This document shows, piece after piece, positions 41,804-49,846 of a stretch of 64,000 bases of DNA (the stretch's first letter is position 1; each line of letters opens with the position of its first letter). Where the stretch lies: contig NZ_JAUMKD010000007.1 in assembly GCF_030519475.1 (NCBI RefSeq), forward strand, positions 62,001 through 126,000, read 5' to 3'. A model generated the notes under the pieces. It saw only the letters and a program-made list of their open reading frames with translations, made no database searches and was not told the DNA's origin. Source of the stretch: Micromonospora sp. C28SCA-DRY-2 (lineage in GTDB: Bacteria > Actinomycetota > Actinomycetes > Mycobacteriales > Micromonosporaceae). The translations under genes were made by a program, and so were the position numbers.

Positions 41804-42320
41804 CACGCACCTGGGCCCGCGCCGCGAGCCACGACCTTTCCGCCTCCAGGAGGCTGAGGGAGTAGGAGAAGACCTCGCGGGCCGGCGGCGCGAGGGGGGA
41901 CTGCGCGGCCTCGGCCGCCCGGACGGCGGCGATCCGCGCCTCGACCCGGGCGAGCCGGTCGCCCAGCGCCCGCCGGTACTCCTGGTCGGAGAGCAGGGCC
42001 AGGTTCGCCACGCCCACGAGAAGGGGATGCGCGACCGGACGCGGCTCGGCGATGAGCGCGAGCGCGCCGCGGGCGGCGGCCTCCCGCCCCGCGGCCGTGG
42101 CGTGGAAGACCCGCCGGGACTTCGCCGCCGCCGGCGCCTCGGGGGCGTGGACGAGCCCGCGACTCTCGAGCTTGGCGAGCAGGTAGTAGATCGAGGAGAA
42201 GCCGATCTCGGTCCACTGGCGGATCCCGCGACGCTCGATGACCTGCTCCAGGTCGTAGCCGTGCCGCGGGGACTCGACGATCAACCCGAGGACGACCAGT
42301 TCGGACGGCGTCAGCTCCAC
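41787..42320 (-). CDS. PadR-family regulator
   Basis: A 177-residue PadR regulator. The winged helix is at about residues 3-75: LTPSELVVLGLIVESPRHGYDLEQVIE, IGFSSIYYLLAKLESRGLV. The C-terminal dimer helices are RRALGDRLARVEARIAAVRAAEA and FSYSLSLLEAERSWLAARAQ. PadR proteins repress efflux or detox genes. It is the first gene of the unit with the GyrI-like protein, and an 18-bp perfect palindrome lies 7 bp before its start. Confidence 0.9.
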   Translation of the reverse strand: MELTPSELVVLGLIVESPRHGYDLEQVIERRGIRQWTEIGFSSIYYLLAKLESRGLVHAPEAPAAAKSRRVFHATAAGREAAARGALALIAEPRPVAHPLLVGVANLALLSDQEYRRALGDRLARVEARIAAVRAAEAAQSPLAPPAREVFSYSLSLLEAERSWLAARAQVRDDGQD

Positions 42321-42326
42321 GGCCTT

Positions 42327-42344
42327 ATTCTAGTACTAGAATAG
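42327..42344. promoter_or_regulatory. PadR operator, perfect 18-bp palindrome
   Basis: TATTCTAGTACTAGAATA is a perfect, AT-rich palindrome in a GC-rich context, 7 bp upstream of the padR ATG. It probably overlaps the promoter and serves autoregulation. Confidence 0.75.
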
Positions 42345-42394
42345 GGATTGGCAAGCCGCCGGTTGGCGGTCCGGCACGGGGTCCCGGGCGACCG

Positions 42395-42834
42395 TCAGTC
42401 GAGCTGCTCGGCCAGGGCGACGATGAGTCCGCTGGGCCGCGGACGTAGCAGAGGCGGTAGGCATCCTCGTACCGCGCCACCTCGCCGACGAGTTCGGCGC
42501 CGTGGGCGCGCAGCCGGGCGAGCACGTCCGCGAGGTCGTCGACGGCGAACATGATGCGACGGATGCCGAGGGTGTGCGGCGGTGCGTGCGCCGGCTCGGC
42601 GCTGACCGCCGCCGGCGTGCGGAACCTCGTCAGCTCGATCCGGCCGTGGCCGTCCGGCGTGCGCATCATGGCGATCTCGACCCGGACGCCGTCGAGCCCG
42701 ACGACCCGGTCCACCCACCGTCCCTCGACCGGCGTCCGGCCCTCCAGCTCCATCCCCAGCTCGGTGAAGAACGCGGTGGCGGCGTCGAGGTCGTCGACCA
42801 CGACGCCGACGTGGTCCATCCGCTGAAGCGCCAC
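42395..42834 (-). pseudogene. frameshifted VOC-family gene
   Basis: The frame opens with VALQRMDHVGVVVDDLDAATAFF (GTG at 42834) and reads a normal VOC protein through DAYRLCYVRGP. It then leaves the conserved frame: the expected end SGLIVALAEQLD followed by TGA at 42395 is intact, but in another frame. The shift lies in a G/C run near 42434-42437, where one C seems lost (CGGCCCAGC for CGGCCCCAGC). It may be a real one-base deletion affecting only the last strand, or a sequencing error. Without repair the protein ends with an unrelated tail near 42325. Metal residues (H4-type His of MDHV, E) look normal. Confidence 0.7.
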
Positions 42835-42989
42835 GTGCCGAGCATAGGCACGCAGGTCCGGCGGTTCGCCCCGGAACGGCGAGGGTCGAACGCGATGTCC
42901 GATCGCCGCCAGCAACGGCCGGCCGCCCCGGCGCAGAGTCGACGGCGGAGGCGCGACACCCGGTCGCGCCCGTGATGGAAGGCGTACGG

Positions 42990-43640
42990 ATGCACGTGGT
43001 TCCCGGTCTCAAGGTGCTCTACTTCGGCACGCCGGTGGTGCTGGTCAGCTCGCGCAACCCGGACGGCACGGCGAACCTGGCGCCGATGTCGTCGGCGTGG
43101 TGGCTCGGGCAGCACGCCATGCTCGGCCTCGGCGACAGCGGCCAGACCACCGCCAACCTGCGCCGCGAGCGGGAGTGCGTGCTCAACCTGCCGTCCGCGG
43201 CGATGGTGGACGCGGTGGACCGGATCGCGCTCACCACCGGCCGCCCCGACGTGCCCGAGCACAAGGTCCGCCAGGGCTACCGCTACGAGCCGGACAAGTT
43301 CGCCCTGGCCGGGCTGACCGCCCAGCCGTCGGAACTGGTCCGGGCACCCCGGGTGGCGGAGTGCCCGGTCCAGCTCGAATGCCGGGTCGTCGCGACGCAC
43401 CGGTTCGGCGGCAGCAGCGCGCAGGCCACCGCCTTCGAGGTGCAGGTGCTGCGCGCGTACGTCGAGGAGGACCTGGTCATCCCCGGCACGAGCTATGTCG
43501 ACCCGCTGCGCTGGGACCCGCTGATCATGAAGTTCTGCGAGTTCTTCGGCGGCGGGCAGAACGTGCACCCGTCCCGGCTGGCCGACGGCTGGGAGATGCC
43601 GCACCGGCTACGGCCGGACGCGACCCCGGTGGTCGGCTGA
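42990..43640 (+). CDS. flavin reductase-like FMN-binding split-barrel protein
   Basis: A 216-residue protein of the flavin reductase / DIM6-NTAB group: VLYFGTPVVLVSSRNPDGTANLAPMSSAWWLG (about residues 8-40), GDSGQTTANLRRERECVLNLPS and FALAGLTAQPSELVRAPRVAECPVQLECRVVA. The split barrel binds FMN and lets NAD(P)H reduce it or another ligand. The ATG at 42990 is used because GGAAGG lies 7 nt upstream and it fits the family start. It is monocistronic. The partner oxygenase, if any, is not nearby. Confidence 0.85.
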   Translation: MHVVPGLKVLYFGTPVVLVSSRNPDGTANLAPMSSAWWLGQHAMLGLGDSGQTTANLRRERECVLNLPSAAMVDAVDRIALTTGRPDVPEHKVRQGYRYEPDKFALAGLTAQPSELVRAPRVAECPVQLECRVVATHRFGGSSAQATAFEVQVLRAYVEEDLVIPGTSYVDPLRWDPLIMKFCEFFGGGQNVHPSRLADGWEMPHRLRPDATPVVG

Positions 43641-43648
43641 GCGGTGAC

Positions 43649-44110
43649 TCAGACAGCCGGCGCGCGGGTGAACTCCATGGTCCAGTTGGTCTCCCAGGTG
43701 CGTCCGCCGTCGGTGGAGAACGCCTGCTCCCAGCGGCAGGAGGTCGGGGTGATCGCCGACCAGATGAACCGGCACCGGACCGGGCGGCCCTCGTCGACGT
43801 CGTCGGCGTAGAAGGTGCCCACCCCGTCGACGAACCGGCCGACCACCGGCGGCAGCTCCAGCCTCCCCCGGTCGCTGTTCATCCAGTAGATCGACCAGGT
43901 GCCGGCGGCCGGGTCGAAGATCCGCACGGTGGCGCCGGAGAAACCCTTGGTCGGGAAGGTGATCTCGTCGAAGCTGCCGGCGCCGCCGAAGAAGGCCCGG
44001 GCGACCGACCGCCCGGGGAACTCGTCCCACTCGTCGCTGCCGACGTGCCGCTTCACCAACCGCCGGTTGACCACGTCCCAGGTGCCGACGAAGAAGTCGA
44101 AGTCGCCCAT
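43649..44110 (-). CDS. lipocalin-like hypothetical protein (DUF1579-like)
   Basis: A 153-residue beta-rich protein: MGDFDFFVGTWDVVNRRLVKRHVG, RAFFGGAGSFDEITFP, TVRIFDPAAGTWSIYWMN, and SCRWEQAFSTDGGRTWETNWTMEFTR. The F.GTW.V start and repeated W/F strands suggest a small lipocalin-like barrel, like DUF1579. No catalytic residues can be assigned. The ATG shares a base with the stop of the upstream gene (TGATG), so it is co-translated with the 159-residue protein. Both probably answer to the divergent WYL regulator. Confidence 0.7.
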   Translation of the reverse strand: MGDFDFFVGTWDVVNRRLVKRHVGSDEWDEFPGRSVARAFFGGAGSFDEITFPTKGFSGATVRIFDPAAGTWSIYWMNSDRGRLELPPVVGRFVDGVGTFYADDVDEGRPVRCRFIWSAITPTSCRWEQAFSTDGGRTWETNWTMEFTRAPAV

Positions 44111-44589
44111 CAGCGGCCCACCGGCCCCTCGGCCCGGGTGTCGGCGCGCCAGCCGGCCAGGTCCGGACGCTCCGGCGCGAGCACGTGCCGGGCCCAGGCG
44201 GCCCGCTCGTGCTCCAGCACCCCGAGTTCCCAGATGCAGCCCACCCACGGCCGGTGCTGCTCGACGAAGCGGGTCGGATCGTTGTCCGGGCAGTCCAGGA
44301 CGGGCTGGCCGGCGGCGGCGATCCGTACCCGCACCACGTTGTCCCACACCCAGGTGTACGCCAGCAGGTAGGCGCCGGTGTCGGCGCCCCGGTGCAGCAC
44401 CACCCAGCCGGCCGCCGGGGTGCCGTCGTCCGGGCCGGCCGGCAGCAGCCGGGGCAGCAGGTCGTACGCGGCCTTCTCCACCTCCGGTTCGATCCGCCGG
44501 TGCGGCTGGTCGATGTGGTAGCGCTTGAGCTCGCGGCCGGCGACCGTTACCGGTCCCGGCACCCAGAGATCCTTGTCGCGAAATGCCAT
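44110..44589 (-). CDS. conserved hypothetical protein, 159 aa
   Basis: I do not recognise a named domain. The protein is rich in aromatic residues with YHIDQPHRRIEPEVEKAAYDLLPRLL and GWVVLHRGADTGAYLLAYTWVWDNVVRVRIAAAG, and ends AWARHVLAPERPDLAGWRAD. It has no signal peptide or membrane segment. It is the first gene of a two-gene unit under the palindrome shared with the WYL regulator. Homologues of this size often sit beside such regulators in actinobacteria, suggesting a small-molecule response, but no function is proposed. Confidence 0.65.
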   Translation of the reverse strand: MAFRDKDLWVPGPVTVAGRELKRYHIDQPHRRIEPEVEKAAYDLLPRLLPAGPDDGTPAAGWVVLHRGADTGAYLLAYTWVWDNVVRVRIAAAGQPVLDCPDNDPTRFVEQHRPWVGCIWELGVLEHERAAWARHVLAPERPDLAGWRADTRAEGPVGR

Positions 44590-44612
44590 GCCGGGACGGT
44601 AGGACCGCTCCC

Positions 44613-44629
44613 CTGACAGCTACTGTCAG
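44613..44629. promoter_or_regulatory. WYL-regulator operator CTGACAG-CTA-CTGTCAG
   Basis: A perfect 7-bp inverted repeat with a 3-nt centre between the divergent WYL regulator and the gene at 44110-44589. It lies only 5 bp before the GTG of the regulator, so it would overlap the start of its transcript. Confidence 0.7.
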
Positions 44630-44633
44630 CGGA

Positions 44634-45620
44634 GTGCGGGCCAGTCGACTCCTCTCCCTCCTGCTGCTGCTCCAGAGCCACGGGCGGCTGACCGCCGCCC
44701 AGCTCGCCCAGCGGCTGGAGGTCTCCGTCCGCACCGTCTACCGCGACGTCGAGGCGCTGCACGCGGCGGGCATCCCGCTCTACGGGGAGGCCGGGCACGC
44801 CGGCGGCTACCAGCTGGTCGAGGGCTGGCGGACCCGGCTCACCGGGCTGACCGCCGAGGAGGCCGAGCGCCTCTTCCTCGCCGGGCTGCCCGGCCCCGCC
44901 GCCGAGCTGGGCTACGGGGCGGTGGTGGCCGCCCTCCAGCTCAAGCTCCAGGCCGCGCTGCCGCCCGCGCTGGCCGACCGGGCGCAGCGGCTCCAGCAGC
45001 GCTTCCACCTGGACACCCCCGGCTGGTACGCCGACGGCGACGCCTCCCCCCACCTGGCCGCGGTGGCCGACGCGGTGTGGCGGGAGCGGCGCGTCCGGGT
45101 CCGCTACCGCAGCTGGAGCGGCGAGGTGGAGCGGGTGTTGGAGCCGTACGGGCTGGTGCTCAAGGGTGGCCGCTGGTACGCGGTGGCCAACCGGCCGGGC
45201 CGGGACACCCCGGCGACCTACCGGATCAACCAGATCCTGGCGCTGACCACCCTGGACGAGGGCTTCGACCGGCCGGCGGAGTTCGACCTGCCGGCCTGGT
45301 GGCAGGCGCACGTGGTGCGGTTCCGGGCCCAACTGCACCGCGCCGACGCGACGATCCGGCTGACCCCGCGCGGCCGGCAGCGGCTGCGCGAGATCGCCAG
45401 CGACGTGGTGGCCGGGGCGGCGGAGCGCAACGCCGGCCCGCCGGACGCCGCCGGCTGGGTGACCACGCTGGTGCCGATCGAGTCGCTCACCCACGCCCAC
45501 GGCGACCTGCTGCGCCTGGGCGCCGAGGTGGAGGTGCTGGCCCCGGCCGAGCTGCGGGCCAGGCTCGCGGACACCGCCGCCGCGCTGGCCGCGCTCTATC
45601 GTCGCGAGCCGCCGGGCTGA
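44634..45620 (+). CDS. WYL-domain transcriptional regulator
   Basis: A 328-residue YafY-type regulator. N-terminal HTH: LLLLQSHGRLTAAQLAQRLEVSVRTVYRDVEALHAAGIPL (about residues 8-47). The WYL domain follows (VRYRSWSGEVERVLEPYGLVLKGGRWYAVANR, about 156-187), with the WYA form of WYL, and a WCX-like end. WYL domains bind nucleic acid or nucleotides, and many actinobacterial members control DNA-damage or envelope genes. The GTG at 44634 is preferred because it follows the operator and begins the conserved RASRLLSLLLLLQ. Divergent from the two-gene hypothetical unit it probably controls. Confidence 0.9.
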   Translation: MRASRLLSLLLLLQSHGRLTAAQLAQRLEVSVRTVYRDVEALHAAGIPLYGEAGHAGGYQLVEGWRTRLTGLTAEEAERLFLAGLPGPAAELGYGAVVAALQLKLQAALPPALADRAQRLQQRFHLDTPGWYADGDASPHLAAVADAVWRERRVRVRYRSWSGEVERVLEPYGLVLKGGRWYAVANRPGRDTPATYRINQILALTTLDEGFDRPAEFDLPAWWQAHVVRFRAQLHRADATIRLTPRGRQRLREIASDVVAGAAERNAGPPDAAGWVTTLVPIESLTHAHGDLLRLGAEVEVLAPAELRARLADTAAALAALYRREPPG

Positions 45621-45630
45621 GCACCCCGGC

Positions 45631-45987
45631 TCAGCCGAGGGAGACCTGGACGGCGACGTCGCGCCTCGGGTAGTGCTCGTCCACGTACTGGCGGCCGTAC
45701 TTCGCGCGGAACATCTCCACCACGTGGTCGACCCGGTCGGCGTCGGTGATCGGGGTGGCGGGCGCGCTCACCGCCGTCCCGTTCACGGCCACCTCGATCA
45801 GCGGCGTCTGCCGGACGTTCTTGTACCAGTCGCTGTCCGACCCGGTGATCGGCACCAGGAACATGCTCTGCTCCTCCTGCACGAACCACACCGGGTGGGA
45901 GATCTGCCGGCCGGTCCGCCGGCCGGTCACGGTGATCTCCACTTCCTCGGCACCGGCAAAGGCGTCCCTGGCGTCCTCGATGCTCAC
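45631..45987 (-). CDS. DUF385 / F420-type nitroreductase-family protein
   Basis: A 118-residue split-barrel protein: EEVEITVTGRRTGRQISHPVWFVQEEQSMFLVPITGSDSDWYKNVRQTPLIEVAVNG. TGRRTGR..S.PVWF and the WY.N...P resemble the Ddn family of deazaflavin (F420)-dependent quinone reductases. The protein is short and lacks the N-terminal helix of Ddn, so it could bind F420 or FMN without that activity. The organism class does make F420. It is monocistronic and divergent from the ABC-like operon. Confidence 0.8.
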   Translation of the reverse strand: MSIEDARDAFAGAEEVEITVTGRRTGRQISHPVWFVQEEQSMFLVPITGSDSDWYKNVRQTPLIEVAVNGTAVSAPATPITDADRVDHVVEMFRAKYGRQYVDEHYPRRDVAVQVSLG

Positions 45988-46182
45988 CGCTGACCTCCGT
46001 CGACGATCCCGTGGTGCTCCTCAGCGCCAGGTTAGGGGGCAGCGGGCCGGCCCGGTGCCCGTTCCGGCCGAGGCCCCACCGACGGGTGAGGGCCGCTCGC
46101 GCCTCCACAAGGGAGGGTGCGGGGGCGTGTCCGTCGTCCGGATGTGCCACCCTGGGGGCGACGACTCGGGTCACCGGAGGTG

Positions 46183-46818
46183 ATGGTCACGTTACGACTC
46201 TGCGAACTCGTCGTGCCACCCGCCGGCACGCCGGTGACCCTCGACGTGCCCGCCGGCGCCACCGTGGCGCTGGCCGCCCCGCCCCGGGTCGGCACCGCGC
46301 TCGCCCGGGTGGTGGTCGGGCTGGCCGCGCCGGCGGCCGGCGCCGTCCTGGTCGGCGGCCGGGACGTCACCGACCTGCCGCCGCTGCGCCGCCGCATCGG
46401 GTACGTCCCGGCCGGCGGCGCCCTGCTGCCCCACCTGACCGTGCGCCGCAACATCGCCTACGGCCAGCGCAAGCGGGAACGGGTGCGCGAGGTGGCCGAC
46501 AGCTGGGCGGCGGCCGTGGTCGAGCGGCTGGAGCTGGCGCCGACCCTCGACCTGCGGCCGCACCTGCTCTCCGAGGGCCAGCGGTTCCGGGCGGCGCTGG
46601 CCCGGGCGATGGCCTGCCTGCCGGAGGTGCTGGTGATCGACCTGCCCGGTGGCGCCCCCGACGGCGGGCGGCTCACCGACCTGGTCGGGCGGCTCGCCCC
46701 ACCGGACGCGCCGGGCCTCGCGGTGCTGGTCTGCACCGCCGACGAGGCCGTGCTCGCCGAACTCGGCGAGCCGGTCCGGGTCGAGCCGGCCGACGCCGCC
46801 ACGGAGGCGGGCCGGTGA
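46183..46818 (+). CDS. ABC-transporter ATPase-like protein with all catalytic motifs lost
   Basis: A 211-residue protein with the clear outline of a sugar/spermidine-type ABC ATPase but no ATPase motifs. The Walker A place reads AAPPRVGTAL (residues 31-40, no lysine). The Q-loop reads YVPAGGA (Ala77 for Gln). The signature LSEGQRFRAALARAM (129-143) is nearly intact. Walker B reads VLVIDLP (149-155, Leu154 for Glu), and the H-loop region VLVCTADEA has no histidine. It is also shorter than usual and lacks the regulatory C-terminal domain. The ATG at 46183 sits only 2 nt after a full anti-SD match (GGAGG, 46176-46180). Codon 4 is TTA. It is the first gene of four coupled genes (GTGA, ATGA, GTGA). 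I infer a structural or ligand-gated role without hydrolysis. Confidence 0.8.
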   Translation: MVTLRLCELVVPPAGTPVTLDVPAGATVALAAPPRVGTALARVVVGLAAPAAGAVLVGGRDVTDLPPLRRRIGYVPAGGALLPHLTVRRNIAYGQRKRERVREVADSWAAAVVERLELAPTLDLRPHLLSEGQRFRAALARAMACLPEVLVIDLPGGAPDGGRLTDLVGRLAPPDAPGLAVLVCTADEAVLAELGEPVRVEPADAATEAGR

Positions 46819-48086
46819 CGCTGCGCCGCCGTACGCTGCTGCGCGCCGCCGCCGCGGCGGGCACCGCCTCGGCCGCCGCCGCCTGTTCCCGCGGCGAGCC
46901 GGCGGTGCAGGTGGCGGTGGTGTGGAGCGGCACCGAGCTGGCCCGGTTCCGGCAGGTGGTGGCCGGCTACGGCGCCCCGGTGCGGGTGGTCAGCGCCGGT
47001 AACGACATCGACGCCTTCCTGCGCGCCCGGCACCTCGCCGGCACCAGCCCCGACGTGGCGATCCTGCCCCGCTCCGGCCTGGTGGTCGAGTACGCCCGGC
47101 GGGGCTGGCTGCGCGAACTCGCCCCCGCCGCGAGCTACGCCGTCCCGCCCGGGATGGCCGACCTGCTCGCCACCGACGGCCGCCGCTACGGGGTCTGGGT
47201 GAAGGCGGCCCACAAGTCGCTGTTCTGGTACTTCCGCTCGATGCTCTCCGAGCCCCCCGCCACCTGGGACCAGCTGGTGGCGATCACCCGTCGGCTGGGC
47301 GCCCGGGCCCGGGCCGGCATCGCCCCGGCGCCGCTGGCGATCGGCGCCGCCGACGGCTGGGTGCTCACCGACTGGTTCGAGAACGTGCTCGCCGACATCG
47401 CCGCGCCCGATTTCTACGAGGCGCTGGCCCGCGGCGAGGCCGACTGGCGCAGCCGATCGGTGCGGATCGCCCTGGAGCGCCTCGCCGAGCTGTGGAGCAT
47501 CGACGGCGCATTTCCCGGCGGCCCCCGCCGCGCCCTGCTCACCCAGTACGAGGAGTCGGTGATCCAGGTGGTGCACCACCGCCGGGCGACGATGGTGTTC
47601 GAGGCCGACTTCGTCGACGACGTCAGCGCCCGGTTCCAGCGCGGTACGGAGCAGCCGGTCACCTTCCGGTTCCCGGGGTCGCGGGCGGCGGACCGTCCGC
47701 TGATCCTGGGTGGCGACGCGGCCGTGGCGTTCGCCGGGTCGCCCCGCGGGGCCGAGCTGGTGCGCTGGCTCAGCGGAGGGGAGGCGTTCCAGCCGTGGCT
47801 GCGCGCGGGCGGCTACCTCTCCCCGAACGTCACGGTCCCGCTGGAGAGCTACCACGACCCGATGCGCCGCGCGCTCGCCGCCGAGCTGCGCGACGCGGAG
47901 TCGGTCCGCTTCGACCTCTCCGACCGGCTGCCCGGCCCGTTCACCGGCTCGGACGGGGTCGGCATCTGGCGGATCATGCAGGACTTCTTCGCCGACGTCA
48001 CCGGTGGGGTGTCCGCCGCCGAGGCGGTACGCCGGGCCACCGGCCAGCTGGCCGCGGCGGCCCGGGCGGCCGGGGGTGGGCGATGA
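46815..48086 (+). CDS. ABC-type extracellular solute-binding lipoprotein
   Basis: A 423-residue exported protein. VTLRRRTLLRAAAAAG is a twin-arginine-type leader, and the lipobox AAAC lies at about residues 24-27, so it should be Tat-exported and lipid-anchored. The mature part is the family 1 (sugar-type) fold: VAVVWSGTELARFRQVVAGYG, NDIDAFLRARHLAGTSPDVAILPRSGLVVEYARRGWLREL, RYGVWVKAAHKSLFWYF and FEADFVDDVSARF. Its lengths and motifs appear normal, unlike those of the ATPase-like partner. The GTG start overlaps the upstream stop (GTGA). It presumably binds a sugar-like ligand outside the membrane; identity unknown. Confidence 0.85.
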   Translation: MTLRRRTLLRAAAAAGTASAAAACSRGEPAVQVAVVWSGTELARFRQVVAGYGAPVRVVSAGNDIDAFLRARHLAGTSPDVAILPRSGLVVEYARRGWLRELAPAASYAVPPGMADLLATDGRRYGVWVKAAHKSLFWYFRSMLSEPPATWDQLVAITRRLGARARAGIAPAPLAIGAADGWVLTDWFENVLADIAAPDFYEALARGEADWRSRSVRIALERLAELWSIDGAFPGGPRRALLTQYEESVIQVVHHRRATMVFEADFVDDVSARFQRGTEQPVTFRFPGSRAADRPLILGGDAAVAFAGSPRGAELVRWLSGGEAFQPWLRAGGYLSPNVTVPLESYHDPMRRALAAELRDAESVRFDLSDRLPGPFTGSDGVGIWRIMQDFFADVTGGVSAAEAVRRATGQLAAAARAAGGGR

Positions 48087-49846
48087 CCCGGCCGGTCCTC
48101 GGCGAGCTGGCGGTCCTCGACGACGTCGGGCCGCCCCGACGCGGCCGGGCCTATCCGGCCGCCGGGGCCACCTCCGCGCTGCTGTTGCCGGCGCTGCTGC
48201 TGCTCGGCGGGCTGGTGGCCTGGCCGGTGCTGCGGACGCTGCACGCCAGCGTGGTCACCGACGGCCGGTGGGTCGGCGCGGCGAACTTCCGGGCCGCGTT
48301 CGCCGCGCCGGGCACCGCGGCGGTGGTGGGCCGGACGGTGCTCTGGGCGCTGCTGGTGCCGGCGGTGGTCACCGTGCTGGGCTACCTGCTGGCCGCCGCG
48401 TCCCGCCGCTCCCAGGAGGGCGGGCTGGTCCGGCTCATCCTGGTGGTGCCGACCGCGCTGCCGCTGGTGGTCACCGGGGTGACCTTCCGGCTGCTCTACG
48501 ACCCCGATCCGCAGCGCGGGCTGGCCACCCTGCTGCTGGCCCGGCTCACCGGGCGCCCCGCCGAGCAGGTGCCGCAGCTGCTCGGCCCGGGCCTGGTCAC
48601 CGTGGCCCTGATGTCGGCGTTCGTGTGGGCCTGGGTCGGGCTGGCCGTGCTGGTGTTCCGGGCCGCGCTGGACGCGGTGCCGCCGAGCCTCGGCGACGCG
48701 GTCCGCGCCTACGGCGGCAACCGGCGCGACGTGCTCTGGGACGCGCAGTGGCGCCCGCTGCTGCTGCGTACCGTCGCGGTGGTGTTCGCCCTGGTGGCGC
48801 TCGGCACCAGCCGCACCTTCGACCTGATCCTGGTGATGACCCCCGGTTCGGTGCGCGACGAGGCGTCGGTGCTGGCGCTGCGGGTCTGGCAGACCTCCGG
48901 CGGCACCACCACCGGCGAGGGCGCCGCGCTCGGGGTGATCTGGCTGGCGGCGGTGGCGGCCGGCATGCTGGTGGCGGCGCTCTTCGTCCGGCAGGCGTGG
49001 CCGCCACCGCGCGACCCGGGGCCGGTCGACCCGGAGCCGGCGGCGCCGCCGCGCCGGTCGATCCGGTTGCTCGCCGCCGGCGCCGCGCTGGCCTGGCTGG
49101 TGCCGCTGGGCGTGCTGCTGGCCACCTCGCTGCACCGGCCGGTCGACGCGGCCGCCCGGGCCTGGTGGTCGACCGCGCCCAGCCTGGACTCCTACCGGCA
49201 GCTGGCCAGCGGTCCCGAACTGTGGCGCACGCTCGGGTTCACCCTGGTGCTGGCCACCCTGGTCACCGCCGCCGTGCTCGGCATCGCGCTGCTGGCGGCG
49301 TACCCGCTGGCCTGGCTGACCGGCCCGCCCGCGCAGGCCACCGGGCTGCTGCTGATGGCGGCCAGCGTGGTGCCGGTGCAGGTGATCGCCGGTCCGGTCA
49401 ACGAGGTGCTCGGCGCGGTGCTCTCCTCCGGCACCACCCGCGGGCTGGCGCTGGTGCACGTGGCGCTGGGCATCCCGTTCGCCGTGCTGGTGCTGCGCAA
49501 CGCCTTCGCCGACCTGCCCGCCGAGCAGGTGCGCGCGGTACGGCTCGGCGGGCGGCACTGGTGGAGCACGCTGCGGCTGCTGGCCCGGCACAACCGCCCG
49601 GCGGTGATCGCGGTCGCCGTGCTGGAGTTCGTACAGGTGTGGAACGACCTGGTGGTCGGCCTGCTGTTCAGCGGGCCGGGCGCGGCGCCGCTGGGGCTGT
49701 TCCTCGCCGGCCAGACCCGCGGGTTCGTGGCCAACAGCGGGGTGCTCGCCGCCGGTTCGGTGGTCGCGTCGATCCTGCCGGTGCTGCTGGTGGTGCTGGC
49801 CCGCCGCCAGCTCGTCGCCGGGCTGGTCGCCGGGGGCGTGCGGTGA
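48083..49846 (+). CDS. fused tandem ABC permease (MalF-MalG-like), divergent EAA loops
   Basis: A 587-residue membrane protein formed by two permease halves. Half 1 (about residues 30-310) has six helices (ALLLPALLLLGGLVAW, LLVPAVVTVLGYLLAAA, LILVVPTALPLVVTGVTF, LVTVALMSAFVWAWVG and others). Half 2 (about 330-587) has six more (LLAAGAALAWLVPLGVLLATSL, TLGFTLVLATLVTAAVLGIAL, LLLMAASVVPVQVIAGPV). The EAA loops that contact the ATPase are altered: DAVPPSLGDAVRAYGGNRRDVLWDAQWRPLL and LPAEQVRAVRLGGRHWWSTLRLL keep Gly but not the EAA...I.LP form. Canonical systems encode the halves separately. ATG overlaps the upstream stop (ATGA). Confidence 0.8.
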   Translation: MTRPVLGELAVLDDVGPPRRGRAYPAAGATSALLLPALLLLGGLVAWPVLRTLHASVVTDGRWVGAANFRAAFAAPGTAAVVGRTVLWALLVPAVVTVLGYLLAAASRRSQEGGLVRLILVVPTALPLVVTGVTFRLLYDPDPQRGLATLLLARLTGRPAEQVPQLLGPGLVTVALMSAFVWAWVGLAVLVFRAALDAVPPSLGDAVRAYGGNRRDVLWDAQWRPLLLRTVAVVFALVALGTSRTFDLILVMTPGSVRDEASVLALRVWQTSGGTTTGEGAALGVIWLAAVAAGMLVAALFVRQAWPPPRDPGPVDPEPAAPPRRSIRLLAAGAALAWLVPLGVLLATSLHRPVDAAARAWWSTAPSLDSYRQLASGPELWRTLGFTLVLATLVTAAVLGIALLAAYPLAWLTGPPAQATGLLLMAASVVPVQVIAGPVNEVLGAVLSSGTTRGLALVHVALGIPFAVLVLRNAFADLPAEQVRAVRLGGRHWWSTLRLLARHNRPAVIAVAVLEFVQVWNDLVVGLLFSGPGAAPLGLFLAGQTRGFVANSGVLAAGSVVASILPVLLVVLARRQLVAGLVAGGVR

